A program made the translations under genes and the position numbers. Below are positions 7,920 through 16,871 of a stretch of DNA of 64,000 bases, piece after piece; position 1 is the stretch's first letter, and each line of letters starts with the position of its first letter. The notes beneath the pieces were generated by a model. It had not been told where the DNA came from and ran no database searches. It saw only the letters and a list, made by a program, of their open reading frames with translations. This DNA is from Chromatiaceae bacterium (lineage in GTDB: Bacteria > Pseudomonadota > Gammaproteobacteria > Chromatiales > Chromatiaceae), in assembly GCA_024235175.1 (NCBI GenBank), contig JACKMX010000002.1, forward strand, positions 1,124,960 through 1,188,959, given 5' to 3'.

Positions 7920-9122
7920 ATGCTGAAAATCCATTCTGAACCACCCAAGAGAGCCGACCTTGCAACCGGCGGCCCTGCTATTTTCGCGCTCGGTTTTCGT
8001 CCCTTTTTCAGCGCCGCCGGTTTGGCTGCGGTGGTGCTGATCGCCATCTGGATTCCGACCTGGATGGGCAGGCTGGCACTCCCTGACTACTATGGCGCCA
8101 TCGGCTGGCACAGCCATGAGATGCTGTTCGGCTACACCACAGCGATAATCGCCGGTTTTCTGCTGACCGCAGTACGCAACTGGACCGGTATCAACACCCC
8201 CAACGGCACGCCGCTGGCACTGCTCGCACTGTTGTGGCTGGCAGGCCGCGTGCTGCCGCTGCTCCCGGCCCCTGTCCCGGGCTGGCTGGTGGCTGCGGCC
8301 GATCTTGCCTTCCTGCCCGCTGTTGCCCTCTCGATTGCCCCCGCGCTGTGGCAGGGAGAGCAGAAGATCAACCGCATCTTCGTACCCATCCTGCTGGTCA
8401 TGGCGCTGTCCAACCTGTTGGTCCACCTGCAGGCGCTGGGGGTTACCGGCAGCGCCGCACGTGGTATCGACATGATGCTTTACATGGTGGTCTTTCTGGT
8501 TTCACTGCTCGGCGGCCGCGTCATGCCTTTTTTCACTCAGGCGGTGGTTCCCGGTTTCCGGGCCAGGCGGCAGCAGTGGCTGGAGACCACGACCATGGGC
8601 GCATTTGCCTTGCTGATACTCCTGCAGCTGGTTGAGACGCCGCCGCTGCTGACCGGCCTGACCGCACTGCTGCTGGCGCTCACCCAGGCGCTGCGCGTGG
8701 CCGGCTGGCATCACCCGCAGGTGTGGCGCATGCCCATTCTCTGGGTGCTCTACACCGGCATGTTCTGGATTGTGATAGGACTGCTGATGCTGGCACTCTC
8801 ATCCATCGGCCTGGTGGGCGGAAACCTGGCCAGACATGCACTTGGCCTGGGAGGCATTGGCGTATTAACCCTCGGCATGATGTCACGGGTCTCACTGGGA
8901 CACAGCGGCCGTCCGATTGATCCGGTCCGCAGCATCCAAATTGCCTTTATCCTGCTCAACCTCGCGGCTGCCGCACGGGTCTTCGGCCCACTGCTGCCGG
9001 TCGCAAACTACACCTTCTGGGTTCATCTCTCAGGAGGGCTCTGGATCATCTGCTTCCTGCTCTTCTGCCGGGTCTATCTGCCCATCCTGAGCAGACCCAG
9101 AATCGACGGTAAACCGGGATAG
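7920..9122 (+). CDS. nnrS: NnrS family haem-copper membrane protein
   Basis: NnrS is a polytopic haem- and copper-containing inner-membrane protein linked to nitric oxide stress and denitrification. The 400-aa product has about twelve hydrophobic segments and the family hallmarks FALGFRPFF (~residues 24-32), WHSHEMLFGY with conserved histidines (~59-68), GGRVMPFFT and the late MSRVSLGHSGRP. It is transcribed alone from a promoter carrying a perfect FNR/DNR box. The ATG at 7920 lacks a strong ribosome site but gives the standard N-terminus. A short stretch at 7872-7910 resembles the core of the miniature element described elsewhere in this window. Confidence 0.92.
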   Translation: MLKIHSEPPKRADLATGGPAIFALGFRPFFSAAGLAAVVLIAIWIPTWMGRLALPDYYGAIGWHSHEMLFGYTTAIIAGFLLTAVRNWTGINTPNGTPLALLALLWLAGRVLPLLPAPVPGWLVAAADLAFLPAVALSIAPALWQGEQKINRIFVPILLVMALSNLLVHLQALGVTGSAARGIDMMLYMVVFLVSLLGGRVMPFFTQAVVPGFRARRQQWLETTTMGAFALLILLQLVETPPLLTGLTALLLALTQALRVAGWHHPQVWRMPILWVLYTGMFWIVIGLLMLALSSIGLVGGNLARHALGLGGIGVLTLGMMSRVSLGHSGRPIDPVRSIQIAFILLNLAAAARVFGPLLPVANYTFWVHLSGGLWIICFLLFCRVYLPILSRPRIDGKPG

Positions 9123-9130
9123 TCCGCAAT

Positions 9131-10645
9131 TTATTCGGGCCGCGTCGGAGCAGCCTCTCCCCACAACTGCCACTCAAGCACCTCCACCGGGCCATCGGCA
9201 TTCCGGTGGTGGGCAGCTGCCTTTCCGATGGAGGAGAGCGCGCTTACTCCCGGACCCAACTGCTGGCGCAGGTAGGTCTGAACTTTTTCGAACTCGCGGC
9301 CGGAAGGGTGCGGCTCCCAAACCAGGAGTATCGGTTGACTGCGGCCTTCCAGCATCTTTCGCAGCGGAAACTGCGCCTGTGCCGATCCGACGAACGCACT
9401 GCCCATATGCGGCTTCAGGTTCCCTCCAATGAAGCTGCGATTGGCAATCACAAACGCCGGAGCGCCCGCATCCCTGATCAATATGCGGGCCAGCGCCTGG
9501 CCCGGGTAGGTCTGCTTCATCGGCTTTCCGGTAAGTGGGACCAGATGGGCTCTGGCAAACAGACCCAACGGGATCAGAATCATCGCCGCCAGCAGCCAGC
9601 GCCGGTAACCGACCAACCCGCGTACAAACGTCTTCTCCGGCAACATCAGAAAAGCGACGACAGGGATATGGAACAGTACCGGCAGCAGGTAGCGGTCCCG
9701 GTAGGCCACTCCGCCGATCAGCAGCAGGATGAGGATCAGAATCAGCGGCGTGATCCAGAGCATGCGCAACAGAAATCTCAGCGCCATCGGTCTGCTCTCT
9801 TCCGGCGTTTTAAAGATCGGCTCCCGCCAAGGCCTGAACGAAACGAGCAGCGCCAGCAGAAACAGTGCACAGAACGCGGCGTAGGAGAGAGCCAGGGAGA
9901 GCAGCCCGCTGGAAACGCCCTCCCAATAACCGGAAAAACCGGTTTCAAGCCGCTGTGCATCGGATCCGGCCAGTGCCGCGTTGTCGAGCAACCAGAGCAG
10001 AAAAGGGCTCAGCGTCAACGCACAGGTCAACAGCGTCAGCAGAGAAGCCGGCCGCCACACCAGCCGCGGCTGCAGGCTGGCGAGCGTGATCGTCATAATC
10101 AGAATGAAGATGGCGAAATTGTATTTGGAGAGCAGGCCCAACCCGAAAAGCAAGCCCAGCAGCGCATACTGGCCCGGGCCCTGGCGACCATTCAGCAGCG
10201 CCAGCAGTGCCCAGAGAGAGGCGGCGGAGAGGGTGGTTACCAGTACCGAATGGGTCAGGTCGCGCTGCGATTCCCAACCGATCTGCGGCAGCAGCAGCAG
10301 TGAAAGCGCGGCAAGACCGGCACGCTCAACGCTGAGTCCCGCCTGGCGGCCAATGAAATAACTGCAGACATAAGTGAGAAAAAGCAGCAGATTCTTCAAC
10401 AGCCCAAGTGCCGCGGCGCCCTCCCCAAACAGCCGCAGCAGGGGTATCTGCAGCCAGGTATAGAGTGGAGGATCCGCGCTGTAACCGGGCTGCAGGCGCT
10501 GGCCGAACAGCAGCTGCTCTGCCTCATCGAGCTCGAAGCCGCCGCCTGCCGTGATCCGCAGCAACCAGTGCAGCAGAAAATAGGCGGCCAGCAACAACAG
10601 CAGTCCGGATGGACAGGATAATCTGCGGAACAGCCATTGGCTCAC
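9131..10645 (-). CDS. ArnT-like glycosyltransferase family 39 membrane protein
   Basis: The 504-aa polytopic protein has the PMT/ArnT signature: a first transmembrane helix followed by FELDEAEQ (Asp40-Glu41, the position of the catalytic acidic pair in the first periplasmic loop) and YSADPPLYTWLQ. GT39/GT83 enzymes take a sugar from an undecaprenyl- or dolichyl-phosphate donor and attach it to lipid A, protein or another glycan on the periplasmic side. It is the last gene of a minus-strand operon whose GT2 member could supply the lipid-phosphate sugar. Acceptor unknown. It ends 8 bp from the convergent nnrS stop. Confidence 0.85.
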   Translation of the reverse strand: MSQWLFRRLSCPSGLLLLLAAYFLLHWLLRITAGGGFELDEAEQLLFGQRLQPGYSADPPLYTWLQIPLLRLFGEGAAALGLLKNLLLFLTYVCSYFIGRQAGLSVERAGLAALSLLLLPQIGWESQRDLTHSVLVTTLSAASLWALLALLNGRQGPGQYALLGLLFGLGLLSKYNFAIFILIMTITLASLQPRLVWRPASLLTLLTCALTLSPFLLWLLDNAALAGSDAQRLETGFSGYWEGVSSGLLSLALSYAAFCALFLLALLVSFRPWREPIFKTPEESRPMALRFLLRMLWITPLILILILLLIGGVAYRDRYLLPVLFHIPVVAFLMLPEKTFVRGLVGYRRWLLAAMILIPLGLFARAHLVPLTGKPMKQTYPGQALARILIRDAGAPAFVIANRSFIGGNLKPHMGSAFVGSAQAQFPLRKMLEGRSQPILLVWEPHPSGREFEKVQTYLRQQLGPGVSALSSIGKAAAHHRNADGPVEVLEWQLWGEAAPTRPE

Positions 10646-10650
10646 TGCTT

Positions 10651-11349
10651 CTACTCCCCGTTGCCGGTTTCGTTCTTCGGCAAGCCAGGATTCACAAACC
10701 GCTTCTGCGCCGATGAACGCCGCAGATAACGCATAAGCACTGCAGCTCCGATCAATAGCACGACACCCGTCAGTACATATTTAAGGGTGGCTGCCAGCTC
10801 TCCCTGAACCATGCCTGCGCCAATCAATGCCGCCGGAACAGCTTCCGGAAGAAACCCGATCAGGCTGCCGATGATGAAATCGCGGGTGCGCACCGCCGTC
10901 AGGCCAAGCAGCAGATTTATGAAAAAACTGCTCAGCGGCAGTTGCCGGGAGAGCAGAACCGGGAGTATACCCTGGCGTGACAGCAGATTGGTGAACCGGC
11001 GAAGTTTCGGCCAGCGTGCCAACCCCGCTTCGCGGCCGCTCCAGCGTGCCAGCAGAAAAGTTGCATAAGCGCCGGCCAGCGATCCTGCCAGCGTGCAGGC
11101 CAGGCCCACCAGTACACCAAACAGGGCGGCCGCGACACCGGTCATCAGCAGCCGCGGCACGCCAACCCCGGTCAGCAGCGCAGTGGCCAGCCCGAATCCC
11201 AGCGGGGCGTACCATCCCAGTCTGGCGGTAAGCTCGCCGAGATCATCGATCCAGTGTGGGAGATCCTGGTAAGGAAGCAGATAGAGCAGCCGGACGCCCA
11301 ACAGCAACAGCGCCGCCAAAACCATCCTGCTGATGATCGTCCGGTTCAT
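10651..11349 (-). CDS. TVP38/TMEM64 family (DedA-like VTT domain) membrane protein
   Basis: From the ATG at 11349 the 232-aa product has an N-terminal anchor helix and a VTT-domain core: a re-entrant helix region GVGVPRLLMTGVAAALFG, FLLARWSGR, and the later conserved LSRQLPLSSFFINLLLGLT and FLPEAVPAALIGAG. Members of this superfamily are lipid scramblases or undecaprenyl-phosphate/phospholipid transporters. In this operon, between sugar-activation genes and a lipid-linked-sugar transferase, a role in flipping or recycling a polyprenyl carrier is an attractive inference. A longer frame from 11424 overlaps the upstream gene and is not used. Confidence 0.85.
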   Translation of the reverse strand: MNRTIISRMVLAALLLLGVRLLYLLPYQDLPHWIDDLGELTARLGWYAPLGFGLATALLTGVGVPRLLMTGVAAALFGVLVGLACTLAGSLAGAYATFLLARWSGREAGLARWPKLRRFTNLLSRQGILPVLLSRQLPLSSFFINLLLGLTAVRTRDFIIGSLIGFLPEAVPAALIGAGMVQGELAATLKYVLTGVVLLIGAAVLMRYLRRSSAQKRFVNPGLPKNETGNGE

Positions 11350-11390
11350 CGCGGCAGGTTCCCAACCAGCCAGTGGAGGCGCGCCAGCTG

Positions 11391-12461
11391 CTATCCCGTG
11401 CGCCGCCGCCGACCCAATGGACACAGGCGCGGGCGAAATCGCAGAAAAACCTCTTTTCCCGTCTCTACCGACTCATATATTGCATTGATCAGTTCCAGGC
11501 TCTTGCGTGCTTCAAGGCCGTCCACCAGGTGCCGCTTCTCGTTCTCGATGCAGTCGACCACATGCTCATAGTAGGCCTGATGGCCGAAACCGTAGACGTT
11601 TGGGGGGTTGACCGAAAACTCCTCGAGCACCCGCTCATCGCCCTCCTGCTTCTCCTCGAAAGCCCAGGTATCCATCTTGTTGACCGCAAAACCGCCAATC
11701 ACTACGGTGCCGCGTGCGCCGAGCACAGAGATGGAACCCTCCAGGTTGATCGGCCGCGCAGCCGTTGTCGCCTCGATAATGCCCAGCGCGCCGTTCCGGA
11801 ACTTCAGGGTGACGATAATCGTATCCTCCGCCTCGATATTGACCAGCGCGGTGGAAGCCTTCGCGAACACGCTCTCCACGTCGCCCAGCATCCACTGCAG
11901 CATGTCCACGTGGTGGCTCGCCTGATTGGTGAGAACGCCGCCATCCATGGCCCAGGTTCCGCGCCAGGCATCCTGGTCATAATAGTGCTGGTGACGGCAC
12001 CAGCGAACACGCACGGTACCGAGTACGAATTTACCAAAGCGGCCTGCCTCCACCGCTTCGCGCAACTTGACCACCGGCACGTTGAAACGGTTCTGCTTGA
12101 CCACGAACAGGCGGCAGCCGTTTAAATCGCAGGCCTCGATCATGGCATCGGCATCGTCCAGCGTCAGCGCCATCGGTTTTTCCACGATAATGGACTTCTG
12201 ATAGCCAGCCAGGTTGATCACGTGGCGGGCATGATCGCCGGTCGGTGTCAGGACAACCACAATATCTATGGCTTCGCTCTGCATCATGCGATCCATGTCT
12301 TCGTAGTGCGGAATGCCAAACTGCTCACCGACTGCGCGGGCATTCTCCTCTTTGATGTCACATGCAGCCACCAGCCGCATACCCCGGATCTGATTGTTTC
12401 CGAGCAGATCCGCATGACGTTTTGCGATTCGTCCGCAACCAACTAATGCAACATTCAACAT
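11391..12461 (-). CDS. Gfo/Idh/MocA family NAD(P)-dependent sugar oxidoreductase
   Basis: The 356-aa product has an N-terminal Rossmann motif VALVGCGRIAKRH (residues 4-16) and the family catalytic motif EKPMALT (Lys95), followed by the C-terminal alpha/beta domain with DGGVLTNQASHHVDML. It resembles WbpB-type UDP-N-acetylglucosaminuronate 3-dehydrogenases, which make a 3-keto sugar for a DegT aminotransferase. A DegT gene lies two genes upstream in the same operon. The exact sugar substrate cannot be read from sequence. The C-terminal tail (RPRLCPLGRRRR) is basic and unusual for the family. Confidence 0.85.
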   Translation of the reverse strand: MLNVALVGCGRIAKRHADLLGNNQIRGMRLVAACDIKEENARAVGEQFGIPHYEDMDRMMQSEAIDIVVVLTPTGDHARHVINLAGYQKSIIVEKPMALTLDDADAMIEACDLNGCRLFVVKQNRFNVPVVKLREAVEAGRFGKFVLGTVRVRWCRHQHYYDQDAWRGTWAMDGGVLTNQASHHVDMLQWMLGDVESVFAKASTALVNIEAEDTIIVTLKFRNGALGIIEATTAARPINLEGSISVLGARGTVVIGGFAVNKMDTWAFEEKQEGDERVLEEFSVNPPNVYGFGHQAYYEHVVDCIENEKRHLVDGLEARKSLELINAIYESVETGKEVFLRFRPRLCPLGRRRRTG

Positions 12462-12533
12462 GATTCAGTCCAATTGGTTAGGGAGCCTGCTGTTCAGGGG
12501 CGGGCTCCTTGTGGCAGGGCGGCAAGCCCCGCT

Positions 12534-13298
12534 TTAGAGATTATCCGCAGCGCGGCCGGACGTGCCGGCTGATTCTGTCCGCTCCTCGATCTCGTAGCCG
12601 ATCATTCTCGATTTCATCCAACGCACCGCCAGCAGATCATAGAACGAAGCAAACAGGCGATTCCAGACGCCGTAATGTGCACTGCCATAGAGCCGCGGAT
12701 TATTCGCCACCGGTATTTCGACAACACTGTAACCCTCGATCTTGAACAGCGTCGGCAGGAAACGGTGCATCCCCTTAAAGAACTTCAGATTCTCTATGCA
12801 CTCCCGGCGGAAGGCGCGATAGGTGCACCCGGCGTCGCTGATCTGCTCGCCCGAAAGTCCGTTGCGCACCCAGTTGGCGATGCGCGAAGAGAGAATGCGG
12901 ATGATGTGATCCCCTTCACCGCGCGATGCGACGCGGGTGCCGCATACACAATCGGCCCGCTGCAGCGCTTCCACAAATTTTGGCAGATCCCGTGGGTCGT
13001 TCTGCAGATCGGCGTCCATGGTCACGATGTAACGCCCGCGCGCGATTTTCATGCCGGCCCAGCTGGCCGCGGATTCACCCCGGTTGTGCCGCATACGCTG
13101 TCCGATCACGCGCGGATTCGCGGCGGCCAGCTGCTGCAGCACCAGCCAGGAGCGGTCATCGCTGCGGTCATCGGTAATAATCACTTCATAGCTGATTTTC
13201 AGCGGCGCCAGCGCATTGTCGATAGCCTCCACCAGCGGCGGCAGATTGCCCTCCTCGTTATGACAGGGAACGACGATGCTCAACTCGGGCTGGTTCAT
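12534..13298 (-). CDS. Family 2 glycosyltransferase, ArnC/DPM1-like
   Basis: The 254-aa product has a GT-A fold: SIVVPCHNEEGNL at the N-terminus, ITDDRSDD, and the metal-binding DxD as MDADLQNDP (Asp95/Asp97). This subgroup transfers a nucleotide-activated sugar to polyprenyl phosphate on the cytoplasmic face. Unlike ArnC it lacks two clear C-terminal transmembrane helices, so it is closer to the soluble DPM1 type. It starts 7 bp after the DegT gene, implying translational coupling, and would feed the GT39 enzyme at the operon's end. Confidence 0.87.
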   Translation of the reverse strand: MNQPELSIVVPCHNEEGNLPPLVEAIDNALAPLKISYEVIITDDRSDDRSWLVLQQLAAANPRVIGQRMRHNRGESAASWAGMKIARGRYIVTMDADLQNDPRDLPKFVEALQRADCVCGTRVASRGEGDHIIRILSSRIANWVRNGLSGEQISDAGCTYRAFRRECIENLKFFKGMHRFLPTLFKIEGYSVVEIPVANNPRLYGSAHYGVWNRLFASFYDLLAVRWMKSRMIGYEIEERTESAGTSGRAADNL

Positions 13299-13305
13299 CG
13301 GTGTA

Positions 13306-14388
13306 TCACTCTATAAAAGAGATAACCGCGTCGCACACCCGGTCCACCTCTTCCAGTGACATCTGTCCATGAATCGGCAGCGACAGAATTTCATCGACCC
13401 AGCGTTCGGTATTGGGCAGCGACGGCAATTCACTGTAGAGCCCGGTAATCGCCGGCTGCTGATGATTGGCCACCGGGTAGTGAATGCCCGTGTCTATACC
13501 CTGCGCACTGAGATGCGCCGCGAGCGCATCACGATCCGGGGTGCGGATCACGTACATATGATAGACGGGATCCGCCCAGCCGCGTTCGGGCGGTGTGACG
13601 ACCAGCTCACCGAGGCGCCGGCTGTAGTGCCCGGCCACCTCTCTGCGATGCGCATTGAGCTGGTCCAGGTAGCGCAGCGCCACCCGCCCGGCTGCCGCCT
13701 GAATCTCATTGAAACGCAGATTGTAACCAACCTTCTCATGCGTGAATTTACTCTTGCGGCCGTGGTTGCGCAGCATGCGTACGCCGTCTGCCAGGCGATC
13801 ATCGTTGGTGCAGATACAACCGCCGTCGCCCAGCACGGTGAGATTCTTCGAGGGATAGAAAGAGAAGCCGGATGCAAAACCTATGGAACCCACGCGTCTG
13901 CCCCGATGCATGGCACCCTGGGCCTGGGCGCAATCCTCGAATACCCAGAGCCCGTGGCGTTCGGCCAGCTGCTGAATGGCATCCATATCGGCCGGATGTC
14001 CATACAGGTGCACAGGCATCACGCCCACGGTGCGCGGACCGATGGCGGCAGCGACCTGCGCCGGATCCATGCAGTAGCTGTCGTCCACGTCCACGAACAC
14101 CGGCTTGGCCCCCGCGAGAATAATGGGCTCGACGGTGGGGAATGCCGTGTGTGACGGCACGATCACCTCGTCGCCCGCCGAGAGCTCCATCACCTGCAGC
14201 AACAGTATGGTCGCCGCCGTCCAGGAGGAGGAGAGCACCGCATGCCGGGTGCCGGTATAATCCGCCAGCTCCTGCTCAAAGGCCTCGCACTCCCGGCCCA
14301 GGATATACATGCCAGAATCGAGCGCCGCGGCGGCGGCTGCACGAATCTCATCGTTCAGAAAGACTTTGGAAAGTGGAATTTTGGCCAT
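13306..14388 (-). CDS. DegT/DnrJ/EryC1/StrS PLP-dependent sugar aminotransferase
   Basis: The 360-aa product is full length. PLP-binding features are EDCAQAQGA (Asp152) and the Schiff-base lysine Lys181 in FYPSKNLTVLGDGG; other motifs are GDEVIVPSHTAFPTVEPI and YNLRFNEIQAA. The family converts keto-sugar nucleotides to amino sugars with glutamate as donor (ArnB, WbpE, PglE types). As first gene of the operon, paired with a Gfo/Idh dehydrogenase, it probably aminates the 3-keto product. A miniature mobile element begins ~115 bp upstream, so the operon promoter must lie between them or within the element. Confidence 0.9.
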   Translation of the reverse strand: MAKIPLSKVFLNDEIRAAAAAALDSGMYILGRECEAFEQELADYTGTRHAVLSSSWTAATILLLQVMELSAGDEVIVPSHTAFPTVEPIILAGAKPVFVDVDDSYCMDPAQVAAAIGPRTVGVMPVHLYGHPADMDAIQQLAERHGLWVFEDCAQAQGAMHRGRRVGSIGFASGFSFYPSKNLTVLGDGGCICTNDDRLADGVRMLRNHGRKSKFTHEKVGYNLRFNEIQAAAGRVALRYLDQLNAHRREVAGHYSRRLGELVVTPPERGWADPVYHMYVIRTPDRDALAAHLSAQGIDTGIHYPVANHQQPAITGLYSELPSLPNTERWVDEILSLPIHGQMSLEEVDRVCDAVISFIE

Positions 14389-14503
14389 CTGGTTGCGAAC
14401 CGCGCTAAAAATGGGCGCGTACCCGGCAAGGGGATGACACCACCCGACAGAAAACAGGGCAGTTTAAAACTGATCCCTCTTTGGTACAAGTACCACAGTG
14501 GGA

Positions 14504-14777
14504 CAGTGCTCTCCCATAAACTCCCTCTCCCTCGTGAGGGAGAGGGCTGGGGTGAGGGTATAAGAGATAAGGCCTTGATTTTAATCACCCTCATCCTCGG
14601 CTCTGGCATCCTGCTTCGCTCTACCTCCTCCATCCATGGAGTCGTAGCCTTCTCCCTCGAAGGGAGAAGGGACCGCAGTTTGATGAATTTCAAGTCAATA
14701 AAGCAATTGGCGGTAGTTTCATCTAAAGAATTCATGAGCTTATACCAAGCCCCCAACTGTTAGTTAGGACAGCACTG
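14504..14777 (-). mobile_element. Miniature inverted-repeat element, copy A (degenerate)
   Basis: A 274-bp element whose ends read CAGTGCTCTCCCA (left) and, in reverse complement, CAGTGCTGTCCTA (right). It matches copy B at 36630-36849 in inverted orientation along its end regions and its two internal G/C-rich palindromes (CTCTCCCTC...GAGGGAGAG and CCTTCTCCC...GGGAGAAGG). Flanks ACAGTGGGA and ACTGCGGGA agree at 7 of 9 positions, consistent with an aged 9-bp target duplication. Both copies encode a related peptide frame (ETTANxFID), but this is most likely a by-product of the shared DNA. Confidence 0.8.
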
Positions 14778-14824
14778 ACTGCGGGAATAAAACGCACGAG
14801 CCGGCGTAATTACTGACCTCTCTC

Positions 14825-16252
14825 TCAGAAACTGTAGCTGTAACCGGCAAACAGGCGGTCGTTCTGCCCGACATCCAGAACAGGAGGGCCCCCCCCGTTT
14901 TCATAAAAAATCACGCCAAGCGTCAGAATCTGGGCCTCTGCCAGCTCATAGTCTCCGCTCAGGCGTATAAAGCCGCCCTCATCGAGCGCTTCACCGTAGA
15001 AGGTCGCGACGCCGGTCAATTTCAACCTGGCGTGCAGAAACTCCCCCTGATAGCGCAGGGCGGTCTGCCACTGGTTCCGCGCATAACCGGCTGCGGTGAA
15101 ATCCCGGTTGAATCCGGAGAGGCGGCGCAACACCCGCTCCACCCCAAGGGTGGTATCGTCGAATCCGCTGTACTCGACTCCGACAAGGATATCGGCGCGA
15201 TCGCGTTTGACCCCGGGCAGCCCGCTGAACCTGAGCCCGCTCAGGTAGGCAAACTCGCTTTTCAGCAGCCAGTTGCCAAGCGCGACATTGCCCGCCGCTC
15301 CGGCCATGTTGATGCGGCTGTGTCGCAGCACGGGAGAGCTTCCGGTGGAATCCAGATAGCCCTGATCCTGATATATATCCGCCCAGTATAGAGAGAGATC
15401 CCAGCCCGAAAAGATGCCGTTTGCCGCCAGTGCATACTGCATACGGTCAAATCCGTCCGCGGGAACCTGCTCCGGCGGAGGTTTGGCAGCGCCCTGATAG
15501 AAGTCCGAACCGTAGGGCGGCAGCTTGCTGAAACGCACCTCTGGGATGGCTATAAGGCTGAAACCCCAGTCGCCGGCGAAATAGCCCAGTTTTGCCATGC
15601 CAACGGGAAGCCGCAGGTCCTTGATGTCGACGACACCCGGTTCGCGCAGATCCAGTGGGTTAAGCACATCGGTCACCCTTAGGTTGTCCGATTTGCCCCA
15701 GACCAGGATCTGACGCCCGATTTTAAGATCAAACGCCTCGCCCGGACTGCCCTGCAGATAAGCCTCGCCGACTTCAAACTCACTCTCGCTGTCGTTCAGC
15801 AGTTGCGGTTCGTAGTTGGAGCGTCCGTTTGCCTGGTAGACCGCGTCATAATCCCCGTTCAGAGCCAGATGCAGCCGCCAGCCGGGCATGAGTTCCCCCT
15901 TCAGCTCCAGATCGATGCCGGTACGCAGCCGGGAGAGTCCGCGATAATCCGTGGCGCCCGCCGCCGGCGCCCGGTGGGCAAAATTGAAGGCGCTGGAAAA
16001 ATCGATCTCTCCGGAAATATCCCAGCCGCCCCCTGGCTGCAGCTCATGATCAAGCGGTTGCGGGGCTGCCACATCTGCATCGTCAAAACCCTGCAGTAAA
16101 TCATCCAGCGAAGCAGGCACCGTTCCGCCGGACGGCTCTTCCCCGAAGCCGTCCAGCACCTCTTCAAGCGGCATCTCCTGGTCCGCGCTCAGCGGTGCCA
16201 GCGGCAGCCAGCAGAGTAGCAACAGCGGAATTATCAAAGGGGTCAGATTCAA
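14825..16252 (-). CDS. Outer-membrane beta-barrel protein, DUF1302-like, of an RND export operon
   Basis: From a TTG at 16252 the 475-aa product starts with a signal peptide (hydrophobic LIIPLLLLCWLPLAPLSA). A linker of acidic and proline-rich residues follows, then a barrel of alternating strands with GRQILVWGKSDNLRVTDVLN as the strongest motif and a terminal aromatic residue (AGYSYSF), the usual Omp C-terminus. It lies downstream of a LolA-like protein and an RND pump; the three form a recurring envelope lipid or hydrophobe export set. A longer frame to 16378 exists, but its N-terminus is encoded by REP/RAYT DNA, so the native start may have been altered when that element inserted between this gene and its operon partners. 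Confidence 0.75.
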   Translation of the reverse strand: MNLTPLIIPLLLLCWLPLAPLSADQEMPLEEVLDGFGEEPSGGTVPASLDDLLQGFDDADVAAPQPLDHELQPGGGWDISGEIDFSSAFNFAHRAPAAGATDYRGLSRLRTGIDLELKGELMPGWRLHLALNGDYDAVYQANGRSNYEPQLLNDSESEFEVGEAYLQGSPGEAFDLKIGRQILVWGKSDNLRVTDVLNPLDLREPGVVDIKDLRLPVGMAKLGYFAGDWGFSLIAIPEVRFSKLPPYGSDFYQGAAKPPPEQVPADGFDRMQYALAANGIFSGWDLSLYWADIYQDQGYLDSTGSSPVLRHSRINMAGAAGNVALGNWLLKSEFAYLSGLRFSGLPGVKRDRADILVGVEYSGFDDTTLGVERVLRRLSGFNRDFTAAGYARNQWQTALRYQGEFLHARLKLTGVATFYGEALDEGGFIRLSGDYELAEAQILTLGVIFYENGGGPPVLDVGQNDRLFAGYSYSF

Positions 16253-16297
16253 TTGGTATCCAGTTAAATTTGATACTGGCACCTCAGCAAGTAGCAA

Positions 16298-16331
16298 GTA
16301 GCCCGGATGAAGTGAAACGTAATCCGGGATC
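16298..16331 (+). repeat. REP sequence, left of RAYT
   Basis: GTAGCCCGGATGAAG...AATCCGGGAT, an imperfect palindrome with the GTAG head typical of RAYT-linked REPs. It is the inverted, near-identical partner of the REP at 16872-16904. Confidence 0.85.
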
Positions 16332-16860
16332 ATTCTCCAAACCCACCACCAGCCGTACCAGTTCTTGGGCATCCCCAATGTTTATCGAGCATGCCTAACC
16401 GAACAAAACGGTGAAATGAAGAATGTGGCCAATCAGTGGCGCGTTCAACATAGCCATGTTTCACCGGATTGAAATGTATGTAGTCAACGTGTGTTTGTAA
16501 ATCAGCTTCATTTCGAATTTGATGCTCCCAATAGCGCCTTTGCCAAAGATTGATTTCACCTTTTTCGCTTTTCTTTAGTACAACACCTTCCTTTATCAAC
16601 GCTCTGCTAAAACGGCTTTTTATTAGCTTCCAGCGCCCGGGAAAATCATGATCGTTTTTAGGTAGGCGAAAAACCGCATGCAAATGATCCGGCAGCACCA
16701 CAAGCGCAATGATTTCAAATGGACGTTGTTGCTTAACCGAGCGGATACAGTTCCGTAGTTGGTGAATATGCGTTATAAGATGATTAGCTGAGCGATCGCG
16801 TAAATTGACGGTGAAGAAAAATGTGCCTCCCGGAGTTTGGCTTCGGCGGTAGTTGACCAT
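16330..16860 (-). CDS. REP-associated tyrosine transposase (RAYT, Y1_Tnp)
   Basis: RAYTs are single-copy domesticated HuH nucleases of the IS200/IS605 family that nick REP hairpins. The 176-aa product has GTFFFTVNLRDR at the start, the metal-binding HuH triad VLPDHLHAVF (His59, His61) and the catalytic tyrosine in HVDYIHFNPVKHGYV (Tyr127). Inverted REPs flank the gene on both sides, the classical RAYT arrangement. It interrupts an export operon between the LolA-like and barrel genes, which suggests insertion after that operon formed. The gene looks intact. Confidence 0.92.
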   Translation of the reverse strand: MVNYRRSQTPGGTFFFTVNLRDRSANHLITHIHQLRNCIRSVKQQRPFEIIALVVLPDHLHAVFRLPKNDHDFPGRWKLIKSRFSRALIKEGVVLKKSEKGEINLWQRRYWEHQIRNEADLQTHVDYIHFNPVKHGYVERATDWPHSSFHRFVRLGMLDKHWGCPRTGTAGGGFGE

Positions 16861-16871
16861 TGGAGAAGTTT

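Noticed and set aside
14355..14756. 133-aa frame and its 66-aa relative at 36650-36850
   Set aside because: Both lie in the two MITE copies and are similar only because the DNA is shared; lengths differ and no ribosome site is convincing.
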